From Treponema sp. (lineage in GTDB: Bacteria > Spirochaetota > Spirochaetia > Treponematales > Treponemataceae), in the NCBI GenBank assembly GCA_017549025.1, contig JAFYWB010000042.1, positions 1-64,000 on the forward strand: 64,000 nt of DNA, written 5' to 3'. The notes under the pieces were generated by a model. That model saw only the letters and a list, made by a program, of their open reading frames with translations, did no database searches and was not told the DNA's origin. The translations under genes were made by a program, and so were the position numbers. This document shows, one piece after another, positions 9,410-16,794 of this stretch (position 1 is its first letter; every line of letters starts with the position of its first letter).

Positions 9410-9646
9410 TTATGCCTGCTGAGACTTGATGTACTCGTAAGCATCCCGAACGGTTTCAAAGCCATTGGCTACATCATCGGGAATCTTTACGCCAAGTGCC
9501 TCTTCGATAGCATACACCAACTCATAGGTGTCCAAGCTATCAGCGTGCAAATCCTGACGGAAGGATGAGTCAAGAGTAACCTTGTCCTCATCAACACCCA
9601 GATTCTCTACGATCAGCCCTTTAATCTTCTCAAACAACTCGTCCAT
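9410..9646 (-). CDS. acpP: Acyl carrier protein
   Basis: A 78-residue acidic protein that carries growing acyl chains in fatty-acid synthesis. The phosphopantetheine attachment serine is in the DSLD motif (Ser37). Size and acidic helices match the family. A good Shine-Dalgarno sequence (AGAGGAG) precedes the ATG, and the gene lies 13 bp after rpmF, so the two are cotranscribed. The coaD gene about 360 bp upstream makes the CoA from which the prosthetic group is taken. Confidence 0.97.
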   Translation of the reverse strand: MDELFEKIKGLIVENLGVDEDKVTLDSSFRQDLHADSLDTYELVYAIEEALGVKIPDDVANGFETVRDAYEYIKSQQA

Positions 9647-9659
9647 GATTCACTCCTCT

Positions 9660-9845
9660 TTAGTTGCTTTCAGGTGTAATTACCTGGCGGCCCTTGTAAA
9701 ATCCACACTTGGGACATACACGGTGCTGCATTGTAAGGTTTCCGCAATTGCTGCACTCTACAAGATTAGGAGCTCTCAACTTCATGTTAATAGCCTGTCG
9801 TCTGCGGGTGCGAGCTTTTGACGTTTTCGCTCTAGGTACTGCCAT
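9660..9845 (-). CDS. rpmF: 50S ribosomal protein L32
   Basis: A 61-residue basic ribosomal protein starting MAVPRAKTSKARTRRR, the conserved L32 N-terminus. It keeps a four-cysteine zinc ribbon (CSNC and CPKC near residues 36-51). It is the first gene of the rpmF-acpP unit and is driven by a consensus-like promoter about 75 bp upstream. Confidence 0.97.
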   Translation of the reverse strand: MAVPRAKTSKARTRRRQAINMKLRAPNLVECSNCGNLTMQHRVCPKCGFYKGRQVITPESN

Positions 9846-9919
9846 ATATTAACCTCTCAATATAATTTGTGATTTTATACCTAGTTAAGATACTATATTT
9901 TTCCCTAGGCTGTCAATGC

Positions 9920-9947
9920 ATTATACCATTTAAACAAGTTTTGTCAA
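9920..9947 (-). promoter_or_regulatory. Consensus sigma70 promoter of rpmF-acpP
   Basis: On the minus strand, TTGACA (9942-9947), a 16-bp spacer and TATAAT (9920-9925) match the consensus at both hexamers. A second TTGACA (9911-9916) lies just downstream and could serve a weaker tandem promoter. The leader is about 65-70 nt and ends in a GAGAGG ribosome binding site. Confidence 0.85.
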
Positions 9948-10006
9948 CGGTAAAATGACAGATTTTGTTCAAATGTCAGAAAAAAAGTATCTAACTAGAA
10001 AAAATC

Positions 10007-10486
10007 TTATGAATTTATTTTTTCTGCCAGTTTTTCCGCCACCAAGGGAGGAACCATGGTAGAAATATCGCCACCAAAAAGAGCCAGTTCTTTAATGGAG
10101 CTTGAACTCAAGATAAAATACTTTGGATCAGTTGGAATAAAAACTGTTTCAATGTCAGCTGCCAACCCTCGATTCATCAAGGCAAGGTCAAACTCATAGG
10201 AAAAGTCACCAATGTTTCGCACTCCCCGTACCAGAATCTTTGCCTTATGCTCCTTGGCATAGTCAACAATCAGCTTATCCCAAATGCTCACCTTTACATT
10301 GTCCCACTGTCCAGTAAGGTGCTGCAGCATGCTCAATCGTTCATCAGAGGTGAACAGGCAATTTTTTCCCTTGTTCAGCGCCACTACAACATGAAGCTCA
10401 TCAAAGGTATTTTTCGCACGTTCTATTATGTTCAAATGACCATAGGTTGGTGGGTCAAAGGTACCTGCAAAAATAGCTATTTTCAT
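10007..10486 (-). CDS. coaD: Phosphopantetheine adenylyltransferase
   Basis: A 159-residue enzyme of CoA synthesis that adenylates 4'-phosphopantetheine to dephospho-CoA. The nucleotidyltransferase signature [12 protein letters not shown] (T-x-G-H) is at the N-terminus, and the conserved ISSSxIKE-type motif (LSSSSIKE) lies near residue 125. Length is normal for the bacterial family. It is divergent from the lipoprotein gene at 10540. A TATAAT box ends 11 nt upstream of the ATG and no Shine-Dalgarno sequence is seen, so its leader would be only a few nucleotides. Confidence 0.95.
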   Translation of the reverse strand: MKIAIFAGTFDPPTYGHLNIIERAKNTFDELHVVVALNKGKNCLFTSDERLSMLQHLTGQWDNVKVSIWDKLIVDYAKEHKAKILVRGVRNIGDFSYEFDLALMNRGLAADIETVFIPTDPKYFILSSSSIKELALFGGDISTMVPPLVAEKLAEKINS

Positions 10487-10497
10487 ATTCTTACGAT

Positions 10498-10503
10498 ATT
10501 ATA
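10498..10503 (-). promoter_or_regulatory. Probable -10 box of coaD
   Basis: TATAAT on the minus strand ends 11 nt before the coaD ATG. No good -35 hexamer is present at the expected distance. It lies back to back with the -35 box of the divergent lipoprotein gene, so the two promoters may interfere. Confidence 0.45.
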
Positions 10504-10504
10504 T

Positions 10505-10533
10505 TTGACCAAAAAGGTAAAGAGTGATAGAGT
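10505..10533 (+). promoter_or_regulatory. Promoter of the 10540 lipoprotein gene, leaderless type
   Basis: TTGACC (10505-10510), a 17-bp spacer and TAGAGT (10528-10533) end 6 nt before the ATG. There is no Shine-Dalgarno sequence, so a leaderless mRNA is predicted. Confidence 0.65.
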
Positions 10534-10539
10534 TACACC

Positions 10540-11190
10540 ATGAAGAAACTATCAATTTTCATATCTTTTATCATATTTATTCTCGCTGGTTGTACAGCAA
10601 CAAAGTCTAGCACCACAGTTTCAGAACCTGTTGAAGAAGTTCCAGCTCCCCAAGAAGTGCAGCCTCCTGCTGTGGAACCAGAGCCCGTCATTCCAGAACC
10701 TATTGTTCCGGAGCCAGAGCCAGAGCCGGAACCAGAACCAGTTGCAAAGGAGCTTACTCCAGAAGAGCAGGAATTCTTTCGATCCACCCAGGCTTTAAGT
10801 GAGGATTGTGCTATTTCCATAGACACCTTTACAAAAGATAAAATGGATGTTTTGGATACCATCGCCGAGCTTGATGAAATCATGAAGAAGGGAGACTATG
10901 CTCGCTGGCTTACCTACGTATCCAAGGAATCCAAAGATTATTGGATGAATGCCAAGCGTCTCAAGGAATTGGAGGGTCGGCTCCCTGTAAAAGGACTAAA
11001 GCTTTCTGGTTTACGTGATTACTTTAAGTATATTTTTATTCCCGCCCGTACTGGCCACACTGTAGATGAGATTCGTTACGTTTCAGATACCATAGTGAAA
11101 GCGGTCCAAGTAAAAGAAAAGAGAGATGTGGTTTATTACACTTTTGAGAAAATAGAGGGTAAGTGGTTGTTAAAACTTGATACACTGTGA
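10540..11190 (+). CDS. Predicted lipoprotein with Pro/Glu-rich linker
   Basis: A 216-residue protein of unknown function. A signal peptide ends in a lipobox (ILAGC, Cys18). A low-complexity spacer rich in Pro, Glu and Val (about residues 28-68, with an EP dipeptide run) would hold the C-terminal domain away from the membrane. The remaining 140 residues are mixed alpha/beta and end in strands (VVYYTFEKIEGKWLLKLDTL), resembling small domains found in many lipoproteins. I do not recognise a family. The next gene (11266) is also secreted but has its own promoter. Confidence 0.75.
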   Translation: MKKLSIFISFIIFILAGCTATKSSTTVSEPVEEVPAPQEVQPPAVEPEPVIPEPIVPEPEPEPEPEPVAKELTPEEQEFFRSTQALSEDCAISIDTFTKDKMDVLDTIAELDEIMKKGDYARWLTYVSKESKDYWMNAKRLKELEGRLPVKGLKLSGLRDYFKYIFIPARTGHTVDEIRYVSDTIVKAVQVKEKRDVVYYTFEKIEGKWLLKLDTL

Positions 11191-11207
11191 TTTTAACGAA
11201 TTCCTAA

Positions 11208-11236
11208 TTGATTTTTTGAAATAGGTGTATTATAGT
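11208..11236 (+). promoter_or_regulatory. Promoter of the 11266 gene
   Basis: TTGATT (11208-11213), a 17-bp spacer and TATAGT (11231-11236). The start would be near 11243, giving a leader of about 20-25 nt with a strong TAGGAGG ribosome binding site. Confidence 0.7.
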
Positions 11237-11265
11237 TATATAATCTGTTCTTAGGAGGATATTAA

Positions 11266-11964
11266 ATGAAGTCAACAAAGATGTTCACACTTCTTTGTGT
11301 GGGGTTGCTTTTTACTAGTTTTGCTTTTTCTCAGCAGACTGAAAAAGAGACAACTGTTGAACAAGAGTATTTAAGTAGCGTTGAGGATGTAATCATCCGC
11401 GAATTGGCAGACACAGATGACAGAGACAACAAGCTCGTTTCTCTCCAGTATATCGAGGCAGCCATTGCCGGTGGTCGTACCAGCCCTGACATTGTATATT
11501 CATTGGAGTCTTTGGCTGGTGAGGGAATTTCCACTCAGGCTCGTACCAATGGACGCCTTATGAACAACTTCCCCGATGTTCGTGCTAAGGCTTGTGAGTT
11601 GTTGGGTCAAATCAAGACTGAAGAATCCAAGACCATTCTTGTTAAAACTGCCCTTGCAGACAATGAGCCTATGGTTGTAACTGCTGCAATCCGTAGCTTG
11701 GGTGGTATTGGTATCAATGAGAATGATGAAGTTGTTTCCACTATTATTTGGGTACAGAAGAAGTATGCAACTTTGAATCCTACCAGCAGCTTGGCTATGG
11801 AGATTCTCTTTGCTTATGAAAGATTGGCAGGAAGCGTTCAGGATAAATCTCCTATGATTCAGTCAATTTCCTCTATCGCTTCTAACTACACCTTTGTTCC
11901 TCCTGTTCGCCAGAAGGCTTATGAGCTGCTGCGACAGTTGACTGGAGTTGGAGCTTCCCGCTAA
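11266..11964 (+). CDS. Secreted HEAT-repeat-like protein
   Basis: A 232-residue protein with a typical signal peptide (cleavage likely after AFS or FSQ near residue 23). The mature part is almost entirely helical and contains HEAT-like pairs, for example VRAKACELLGQIKTEESKTI and VVTAAIRSLGGIG. Such repeats usually make protein-binding scaffolds. No catalytic motif is seen. It has its own promoter, a strong Shine-Dalgarno sequence and a terminator immediately after, so it is monocistronic. This looks like a conserved treponemal periplasmic protein; that is inference. Confidence 0.75.
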   Translation: MKSTKMFTLLCVGLLFTSFAFSQQTEKETTVEQEYLSSVEDVIIRELADTDDRDNKLVSLQYIEAAIAGGRTSPDIVYSLESLAGEGISTQARTNGRLMNNFPDVRAKACELLGQIKTEESKTILVKTALADNEPMVVTAAIRSLGGIGINENDEVVSTIIWVQKKYATLNPTSSLAMEILFAYERLAGSVQDKSPMIQSISSIASNYTFVPPVRQKAYELLRQLTGVGASR

Positions 11965-11988
11965 GGAGCGAGCCCGCTAAGGGATAAA

Positions 11989-12017
11989 AAAAAGGACGCT
12001 GAAAAGCGTCCTTTTTT
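11989..12017 (+). terminator. Intrinsic terminator after the 11266 gene
   Basis: AAAGGACGCT and AGCGTCCTTTTTT form a 10-bp stem with a GAAA loop and a T-run. A-runs on the other side make it usable for the minus-strand tRNA-Arg as well. Confidence 0.92.
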
Positions 12018-12025
12018 ATGGGAAC

Positions 12026-12099
12026 CGAGAGATACAGGATTCGAACCTGCCACCTTCGCCTCCGGAGGGCGACGCTCTATCCAAATGAGCTAATCTCTC
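12026..12099 (-). tRNA. tRNA-Arg (CCG anticodon)
   Basis: On the minus strand a 74-nt cloverleaf: acceptor GAGAGAT/ATCTCTC, anticodon stem TCGCC/GGCGA around loop CTCCGGA (anticodon CCG), T arm GCAGG-TTCGAAT-CCTGT, discriminator G. CCA is not encoded. It would read CGG codons. Confidence 0.95.
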
Positions 12100-12110
12100 A
12101 AGCGTGTAGT

Positions 12111-12139
12111 AGAATATAATGATTTAATTGAAATGTCAA
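12111..12139 (-). promoter_or_regulatory. tRNA-Arg promoter
   Basis: On the minus strand, TTGACA (12134-12139), a 17-bp spacer and TATTCT (12111-12116), ending 11 nt before the mature tRNA 5' end. Confidence 0.8.
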
Positions 12140-12152
12140 GTGAGGAGAAATT

Positions 12153-12749
12153 ATGGAACCAATTATCTTAGCATCAGGCTCACCCCGACGGCAAGAAACC
12201 CTCAAAACACTGGGAATTCCCTTTCAGGTTATTATTCCAGACATCAATGAGGATTTAATAGAGGGAATTGAACTGGAAAAGCTACCAGAATACTTGGCAT
12301 CAAAAAAAGTTGAGTATGTTTCAAAGATGCTTCCTGCAAAGCAAGAGGTGCCGTGGATTCTCGGTGCAGATACCATCATGCTTATGGATGGTAAGGTGTA
12401 CGGGAAACCCGCAGATATTGATGAAGCAATTATGTTTTTGAAGGAGTTTTCTGGAAAAACCCATACGGTAATCACCTCAATAGCTTTATACAATGGTAAA
12501 TTAAAGTACCTTTCAACACGAACAGCCCAAACAAAGGTTACCTTCGCTCCCCTCACCCAAGATGAAATTGACTGGTACATTTCTACTGGTGAGTGGCACA
12601 ATGTAGCTGGAGGGTATCGGATCCAGGGCTTTGGTTCATATTTCATCAAAAAAATTGAGGGAACCAGCAGTACCGTTGTAGGCTTGCCACTCTTTGAATT
12701 ATATGATATGTTGAAAGAACAGGGATATTCCTTAATAGGATTGGAATAA
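12153..12749 (+). CDS. maf: Maf-like nucleoside triphosphate pyrophosphatase
   Basis: A 198-residue Maf/HAM1-fold enzyme that hydrolyses non-canonical or canonical NTPs (dTTP/UTP-type in the YhdE branch). The signature ASGSPRRQETL is at residues 7-17, and GADTIMLMDGKVYGKP holds the catalytic Asp. A short late motif with GGYRIQGFG is also conserved in the family. A GAGGAG ribosome binding site precedes the ATG. Divergent from tRNA-Arg. Maf genes are commonly housekeeping; I cannot assign the substrate subclass with certainty. Confidence 0.9.
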   Translation: MEPIILASGSPRRQETLKTLGIPFQVIIPDINEDLIEGIELEKLPEYLASKKVEYVSKMLPAKQEVPWILGADTIMLMDGKVYGKPADIDEAIMFLKEFSGKTHTVITSIALYNGKLKYLSTRTAQTKVTFAPLTQDEIDWYISTGEWHNVAGGYRIQGFGSYFIKKIEGTSSTVVGLPLFELYDMLKEQGYSLIGLE

Positions 12750-12812
12750 TTTCTGTCTACAGGCTGTGACTAACCGTAGGTTGTCCTGCTTGTCGAATCT
12801 TCCGGGCTTTAA

Positions 12813-12868
12813 CCATGTATCATGGAGCGAGTTACGAGAAATAGAGTTTGGAGGAAACTTCGGTTTCC
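12813..12868 (+). promoter_or_regulatory. rpsB 5' leader with two hairpins
   Basis: The 134-bp maf-rpsB gap holds CCATG-TAT-CATGG (12813-12825) and, directly before the ribosome binding site, GGAAAC-TTCG-GTTTCC (12853-12868), a 6-bp stem with a stable UUCG tetraloop. The GGAG ribosome binding site at 12873-12876 follows it. No convincing promoter is seen. A role in S2/EF-Ts feedback control is inference. Confidence 0.5.
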
Positions 12869-12883
12869 GGGAAGGAGTGACTC

Positions 12884-13747
12884 ATGGCAGTTGTAACCAT
12901 GAAGAGTTTGCTTGAGTCTGGTGTACACTTTGGTCACCAGGTAAAGCGTTGGGATCCCCGCATGAAGAAGTACATCTTCGCAGAGCGGAATGGAATTCAC
13001 ATCATTGACTTGCAGAAGACTATTGTATCTATCAAGGATGCATACGAGGCTGTACGCAAGGTAACAGTAGCTGGTAAGTCAGTACTGTTCGTTGGAACAA
13101 AGAAGCAGGCACAGCAGGCTATTGCAAAGGAAGCTGAGCGCTGTGGAATGTATTATGTAAATAACCGCTGGCTTGGCGGTATGCTTACAAACTTTTCAAC
13201 CATCAAGAAGTCATTGACCCGTCTTAAGAAGCTTGAGAAGATGGAGATCGATGGAACTTTTGACAATCTCACAAAGAAAGAAATTGCATCTCTTCAGAAA
13301 GAAAAGGCAAAGTTGGAGAAGAACTTGGGCGGAATCAAGGAAATGAAGGAACTGCCCGGAATCATCTTCATCATTGACACTCACAAGGAGCAGATTGCTG
13401 TAACAGAAGCTCGTCGTATGGGTATTCCTATTGTTGCTGTTGTTGACACAAACTGTAACCCCGAAGGAATTGACTATCCTATTCCTGGTAACGATGATGC
13501 TATCCGTGCTATTACTCTGTTCACTCAGATTATCGCTAATGCTGTAATCGATGCTGACAACGAAGCTGGCCTGAAGATTATCGAGAACCTGCAGGATGAT
13601 GATGAGGAAATTACCTCTGACCTTTCTGGAAAGTCTGACGAAGAAGAGATTATTGACTATAGCAACTATACCCCTACTGAGCCCAAGGAAGAGGATGTTA
13701 TTGCATCTGATGACGATGACTTGGATGAAGACAAGTTGTATAAGTAA
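12884..13747 (+). CDS. rpsB: 30S ribosomal protein S2
   Basis: A 287-residue S2 protein. The conserved start ([20 protein letters not shown]), [11 protein letters not shown] and the PGIIFIIDT block identify it. About 50 C-terminal residues form a strongly acidic tail (DDDEE and DDDDLDEDK) that most S2 proteins lack; spirochetal S2 proteins can be extended. It is the first gene of the rpsB-tsf-frr-uppS-cdsA-dxr-rseP run and has a good ribosome binding site (GGAAGGAG). Confidence 0.97.
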   Translation: MAVVTMKSLLESGVHFGHQVKRWDPRMKKYIFAERNGIHIIDLQKTIVSIKDAYEAVRKVTVAGKSVLFVGTKKQAQQAIAKEAERCGMYYVNNRWLGGMLTNFSTIKKSLTRLKKLEKMEIDGTFDNLTKKEIASLQKEKAKLEKNLGGIKEMKELPGIIFIIDTHKEQIAVTEARRMGIPIVAVVDTNCNPEGIDYPIPGNDDAIRAITLFTQIIANAVIDADNEAGLKIIENLQDDDEEITSDLSGKSDEEEIIDYSNYTPTEPKEEDVIASDDDDLDEDKLYK

Positions 13748-13765
13748 TAGTGGAGAAAACATACA

Positions 13766-14602
13766 ATGGAAATTAAAGCTGCTGATGTAAAAGCACTGCG
13801 TGATAGAACAGGTGCTGGAATGATGGAGTGCAAGAAGGCTCTCGCCGAGACTAACGGTGATGCTGCTGCTGCTGAAAAGTTGCTGAAGGAAAAGGGACTT
13901 GCAGCTGTTGGTAAGCGTGCTGACCGTGAGACTGGTGAGGGACGTGTTTTCATCAAGGTTGAAGGAAACAAGGCTGCAATCTGTGAGTTGACCTGTGAGA
14001 CAGACTTCGTTGCAAAGAACGAGGACTTCATCAAGATCGGAAATGATATGGTTTCTACTATCATTGCTAAGGGATATACAGAAATCAATCAGGAATTGTC
14101 TGACATGCTGTTGGACCTGGCAACAAAGATTCGCGAGAACATGACTGTACGTCGCTTGGAATTGGTAGAAATTCCTGCCAATGCTACAGCTTCTAGCTAT
14201 GTTCACAGCGATGGAAAGACTGGTGTAATCACCGTTGTTTCTGCTGACCCTGCTGATGCTGCAAAGAATGCAGATGTTATGGATTTTGCCCATGACTGCT
14301 GCTTGCACATTGCTGCATTTACCCCTGCTTACATTAAGCGTGACGATGTTGATGCTGCTTACATTGCTGAGCAGAGAGAAATCTTCACAAAGCAGGTTGA
14401 AAGCTTGGACAAGCCCGAAAATGTTAAGAAGGGAATTGTTGAAGGTAAGGTAAACAAGCACTTGGCTGAAATTTGCTTTATGGATCAGCCTTTCGTTAAG
14501 GACGACAAGGTTTCTGTAACAAAGAAAATGGAAGAAATTGGTAAGAATGTTGGTGCTAAACTGGCAATCGCAAAGGTTGTTTCTTACCAGCTTGGTGCAT
14601 AA
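13766..14602 (+). CDS. tsf: Elongation factor Ts
   Basis: A 278-residue guanine nucleotide exchange factor for EF-Tu. The N-terminal UBA-like segment VKALRDRTGAGMMECKKAL and the TDFV motif (CETDFVAKN) that inserts into EF-Tu are present. The core domains that follow have normal length. It lies 18 bp after rpsB and is followed by a terminator-like hairpin, which may set the ratio of rpsB-tsf to downstream transcripts. Confidence 0.97.
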   Translation: MEIKAADVKALRDRTGAGMMECKKALAETNGDAAAAEKLLKEKGLAAVGKRADRETGEGRVFIKVEGNKAAICELTCETDFVAKNEDFIKIGNDMVSTIIAKGYTEINQELSDMLLDLATKIRENMTVRRLELVEIPANATASSYVHSDGKTGVITVVSADPADAAKNADVMDFAHDCCLHIAAFTPAYIKRDDVDAAYIAEQREIFTKQVESLDKPENVKKGIVEGKVNKHLAEICFMDQPFVKDDKVSVTKKMEEIGKNVGAKLAIAKVVSYQLGA

Positions 14603-14611
14603 TTTTTAGAT

Positions 14612-14646
14612 AAAGCCTTGGTGGATGGATTCTGCCAAGGCTTTTT
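14612..14646 (+). terminator. Terminator-like hairpin between tsf and frr
   Basis: AAAGCCTTGG (14612-14621) pairs with CCAAGGCTTT (14635-14644), with a 13-nt loop and a T-run. It sits inside an otherwise continuous gene run and ends just before the frr ribosome binding site, so it likely acts as an attenuator with read-through. Confidence 0.7.
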
Positions 14647-14660
14647 ATGAGGAGCATTCT

Positions 14661-15212
14661 ATGTCAGTAAGTGAAGCAACAATGGGTCGCATGGACAAAA
14701 CCATTGCAGCACTGAAAGATGAATTCAAGGCCTTGCGCACTGGTCGTGCCTCGGCCTCAATTTTTGATAGGGTACGAGTGGATTACTACGGTACTCCTAC
14801 TCCATTGAATCAGGTTTCAACTATTTCTGTTCCAGAGGCTCGTTCCATTGTTATTCAGCCTTTTGATAAGTCCTTGATTAGCGAAATTGAAAAGGCAATT
14901 TTGAAATCTGAGTTGGGACTGAATCCTTCCAATGACGGAAAGGTTATTCGTATTTCTATCCCACCCCTAACTGCAGAGCGAAGAAAAGAGCTTGTAAAGC
15001 AGGCAAAATCTATTGCTGAAAACAGTCGTGTTGCCATCAGAAACATTCGTCGTGATGGAAATGATGAGCTGAAAAAGCAGCAGAAAGACGGCACCATCAC
15101 TGAAGATGACTTGAAGACAGGTGAAACCGAGCTTCAGAAATCTACAGATAAATACATTCAGGATATCAATAAGATTCTTGAAGACAAAGAAAAGGAAATA
15201 ATGGAAGGCTAA
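14661..15212 (+). CDS. frr: Ribosome recycling factor
   Basis: A 183-residue protein that splits post-termination ribosomes with EF-G. The family pattern is clear: LRTGRASASIFDRVRVDYYG, then the PFD motif and a C-terminal RRDGNDELKK helix. An in-frame ATG at 14625 lies inside the preceding terminator hairpin and has no ribosome binding site. The ATG at 14661 follows GAGGAG and gives the usual length, so I chose it. The stop overlaps the uppS start by one base (TAATG). Confidence 0.95.
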   Translation: MSVSEATMGRMDKTIAALKDEFKALRTGRASASIFDRVRVDYYGTPTPLNQVSTISVPEARSIVIQPFDKSLISEIEKAILKSELGLNPSNDGKVIRISIPPLTAERRKELVKQAKSIAENSRVAIRNIRRDGNDELKKQQKDGTITEDDLKTGETELQKSTDKYIQDINKILEDKEKEIMEG

Positions 15213-15931
15213 TGGCTACCATTATGACGGATGATAGTACTGTTCCTGTTCATGTTGGAATCATCATGGATGGAAACGGTCGTTGGGCCCAAAAACGTAA
15301 TCTTCCCAGAACAGCTGGTCACAAAGAAGGCTTGGAAACAGCCAAGAGGATTATCTCCTGTGCTGCAGAGGCTGGAGTTAAGTATGTGACCCTGTATACA
15401 TTTTCCACGGAAAACTGGAAGAGAACAGAGGAAGAAGTTGGATTCCTCATGGGCCTTATCACCCGCCACCTTCGTGCTGAATACCAATTTTATAAAGAGC
15501 ATGGAATCCGTATTCGTCACATCGGAGATACTAGCAGATTGCCCGCTACTGTCCAAAAGGAAATGATTGATGCAGAGGCAGAAACTGCTAATTTTGATAA
15601 GATGACCGTAGTCCTTGCCATAAATTATGGCGGAAGAGACGAATTAATTCGTGCTATGAAAAAATTAGCTTCAAAAATAGCTGTTGAAGATATACGTGAA
15701 CAGGATATTTCAGCAGTTTTTGATGTACCAGAGCTTCCAGATGCAGATATTATTATCCGTACTGGTGGAGAAAAGCGACTTAGTAACTTTTTATTGTGGC
15801 AGTCAGCCTATTCAGAGTTGTTTTTTTCCGATACGCTGTGGCCCGACTTCAGTAATGAAGAATTTTTATCCATCTTGAGAGAATTTAATAATCGAGATAG
15901 AAGATTTGGTGCTGTCAAGAGGAAGGAGTGA
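15212..15931 (+). CDS. uppS: Undecaprenyl diphosphate synthase (cis-prenyltransferase)
   Basis: A 239-residue enzyme that condenses isopentenyl diphosphate onto farnesyl diphosphate to make the lipid carrier for peptidoglycan. The signature IIMDGNGRWAQKR holds the catalytic Asp. TLYTFSTENWKR and the C-terminal DIIIRTGGEKRLSNFLLWQ are also diagnostic. It is translationally coupled to frr and overlaps cdsA's spacing region. The dxr gene two positions downstream feeds the same isoprenoid pathway. Confidence 0.96.
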   Translation: MATIMTDDSTVPVHVGIIMDGNGRWAQKRNLPRTAGHKEGLETAKRIISCAAEAGVKYVTLYTFSTENWKRTEEEVGFLMGLITRHLRAEYQFYKEHGIRIRHIGDTSRLPATVQKEMIDAEAETANFDKMTVVLAINYGGRDELIRAMKKLASKIAVEDIREQDISAVFDVPELPDADIIIRTGGEKRLSNFLLWQSAYSELFFSDTLWPDFSNEEFLSILREFNNRDRRFGAVKRKE

Positions 15932-15933
15932 CA

Positions 15934-16794
15934 ATGAACAAAATTTTACGAAGATTGTTAACATTTTTTATTGGGCTTCCACTTGTAGTGCTCGTTATTT
16001 ATTTTACTCCTTATAATCATCTGTTCTTTCAATGTGCAATAATCGCTTTTTCTTGTATTGGTTCAATTGAAATTTATAATCTTTTAAAGAAGAATATTCC
16101 CATGCAAAAGAAATGGATAGTGGTGGTTTTAGCCTCTATAATTCCAGCTTCAGCCTATGCATGTATTTTATTTAACTTGGATTTTGTCATAACAACCCTC
16201 GTTTTTATAGCCTCCTTTATGATTTTATTGATCATGGAGGTGTTCTTTCCTTGTCCACAAAATCCAGAATCTCCCTTTGCTGATTCCAACAAAAAAATAG
16301 TAGGTTCCCTTTTTGTACTTTTATACGGAGGATATCTTTTTTCCTTTCTCTCAAGAATGACAACTTTTCCTCATTCACGAGAATTCATTATTACTTTTTT
16401 TATTTTAGTATTTATGTGTGATTCTGCTGCTTGGTTCTTTGGTGTCCTTTTTGGCAAGGGAACCCGTGGAATCGTTAAGGCAAGTCCAAATAAAAGTCTT
16501 GTAGGCTTTATTGGAGGAATTTTAGGTTCTATTGCAAGTGGAATTCTCTGTGCATTTATTTGGCCAGATGTTTTTTCAGGATCCTTGTGGAAAATGGTTG
16601 TTTTAGGCTTGTGTGTATCTATTGCGGCTATTCTTGGAGACCTTGCTGAGTCCGTATTCAAACGTTCTGCAGGGGAAAAGGATTCTGGAAATATTATTCC
16701 TGGGCGAGGCGGTGCTTTGGATTCCATTGACTCAATCCTTATGGCTGCCCCACTCTTTTATTTTGTTGCAGGTTTGTTATATACAAAGCTATGA
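15934..16794 (+). CDS. cdsA: Phosphatidate cytidylyltransferase
   Basis: A 286-residue multispanning enzyme that makes CDP-diacylglycerol from phosphatidate and CTP. About eight hydrophobic segments are visible. The family signature is in the last third (SAAWFFGVLFGKGTRGI, SPNKSLVGFIGG and KDSGNIIPGRGGALDSIDS). A GTG at 15928 overlaps the uppS stop but would leave no spacing from GGAAGGA (15921-15927). The ATG at 15934 has proper spacing and is preferred. The 3' end overlaps dxr by four bases (ATGA). Confidence 0.94.
   Translation: MNKILRRLLTFFIGLPLVVLVIYFTPYNHLFFQCAIIAFSCIGSIEIYNLLKKNIPMQKKWIVVVLASIIPASAYACILFNLDFVITTLVFIASFMILLIMEVFFPCPQNPESPFADSNKKIVGSLFVLLYGGYLFSFLSRMTTFPHSREFIITFFILVFMCDSAAWFFGVLFGKGTRGIVKASPNKSLVGFIGGILGSIASGILCAFIWPDVFSGSLWKMVVLGLCVSIAAILGDLAESVFKRSAGEKDSGNIIPGRGGALDSIDSILMAAPLFYFVAGLLYTKL

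Noticed and set aside
10690-10745. Repeat in the 10540 gene as a mobile or phase-variable element
   Set aside because: It only encodes a Pro/Glu linker, with irregular codons rather than a slippable tract.
13211-14461. 416-residue frame on the minus strand opposite rpsB and tsf
   Set aside because: It lies entirely antisense to two ribosomal-type genes, has low-complexity Ser/Asn/Leu composition and has no ribosome binding site or family likeness.
14625-14660. Earlier ATG for frr
   Set aside because: It lies in the loop region of a terminator-like hairpin and lacks a ribosome binding site, and it would add 12 residues that the family does not have.
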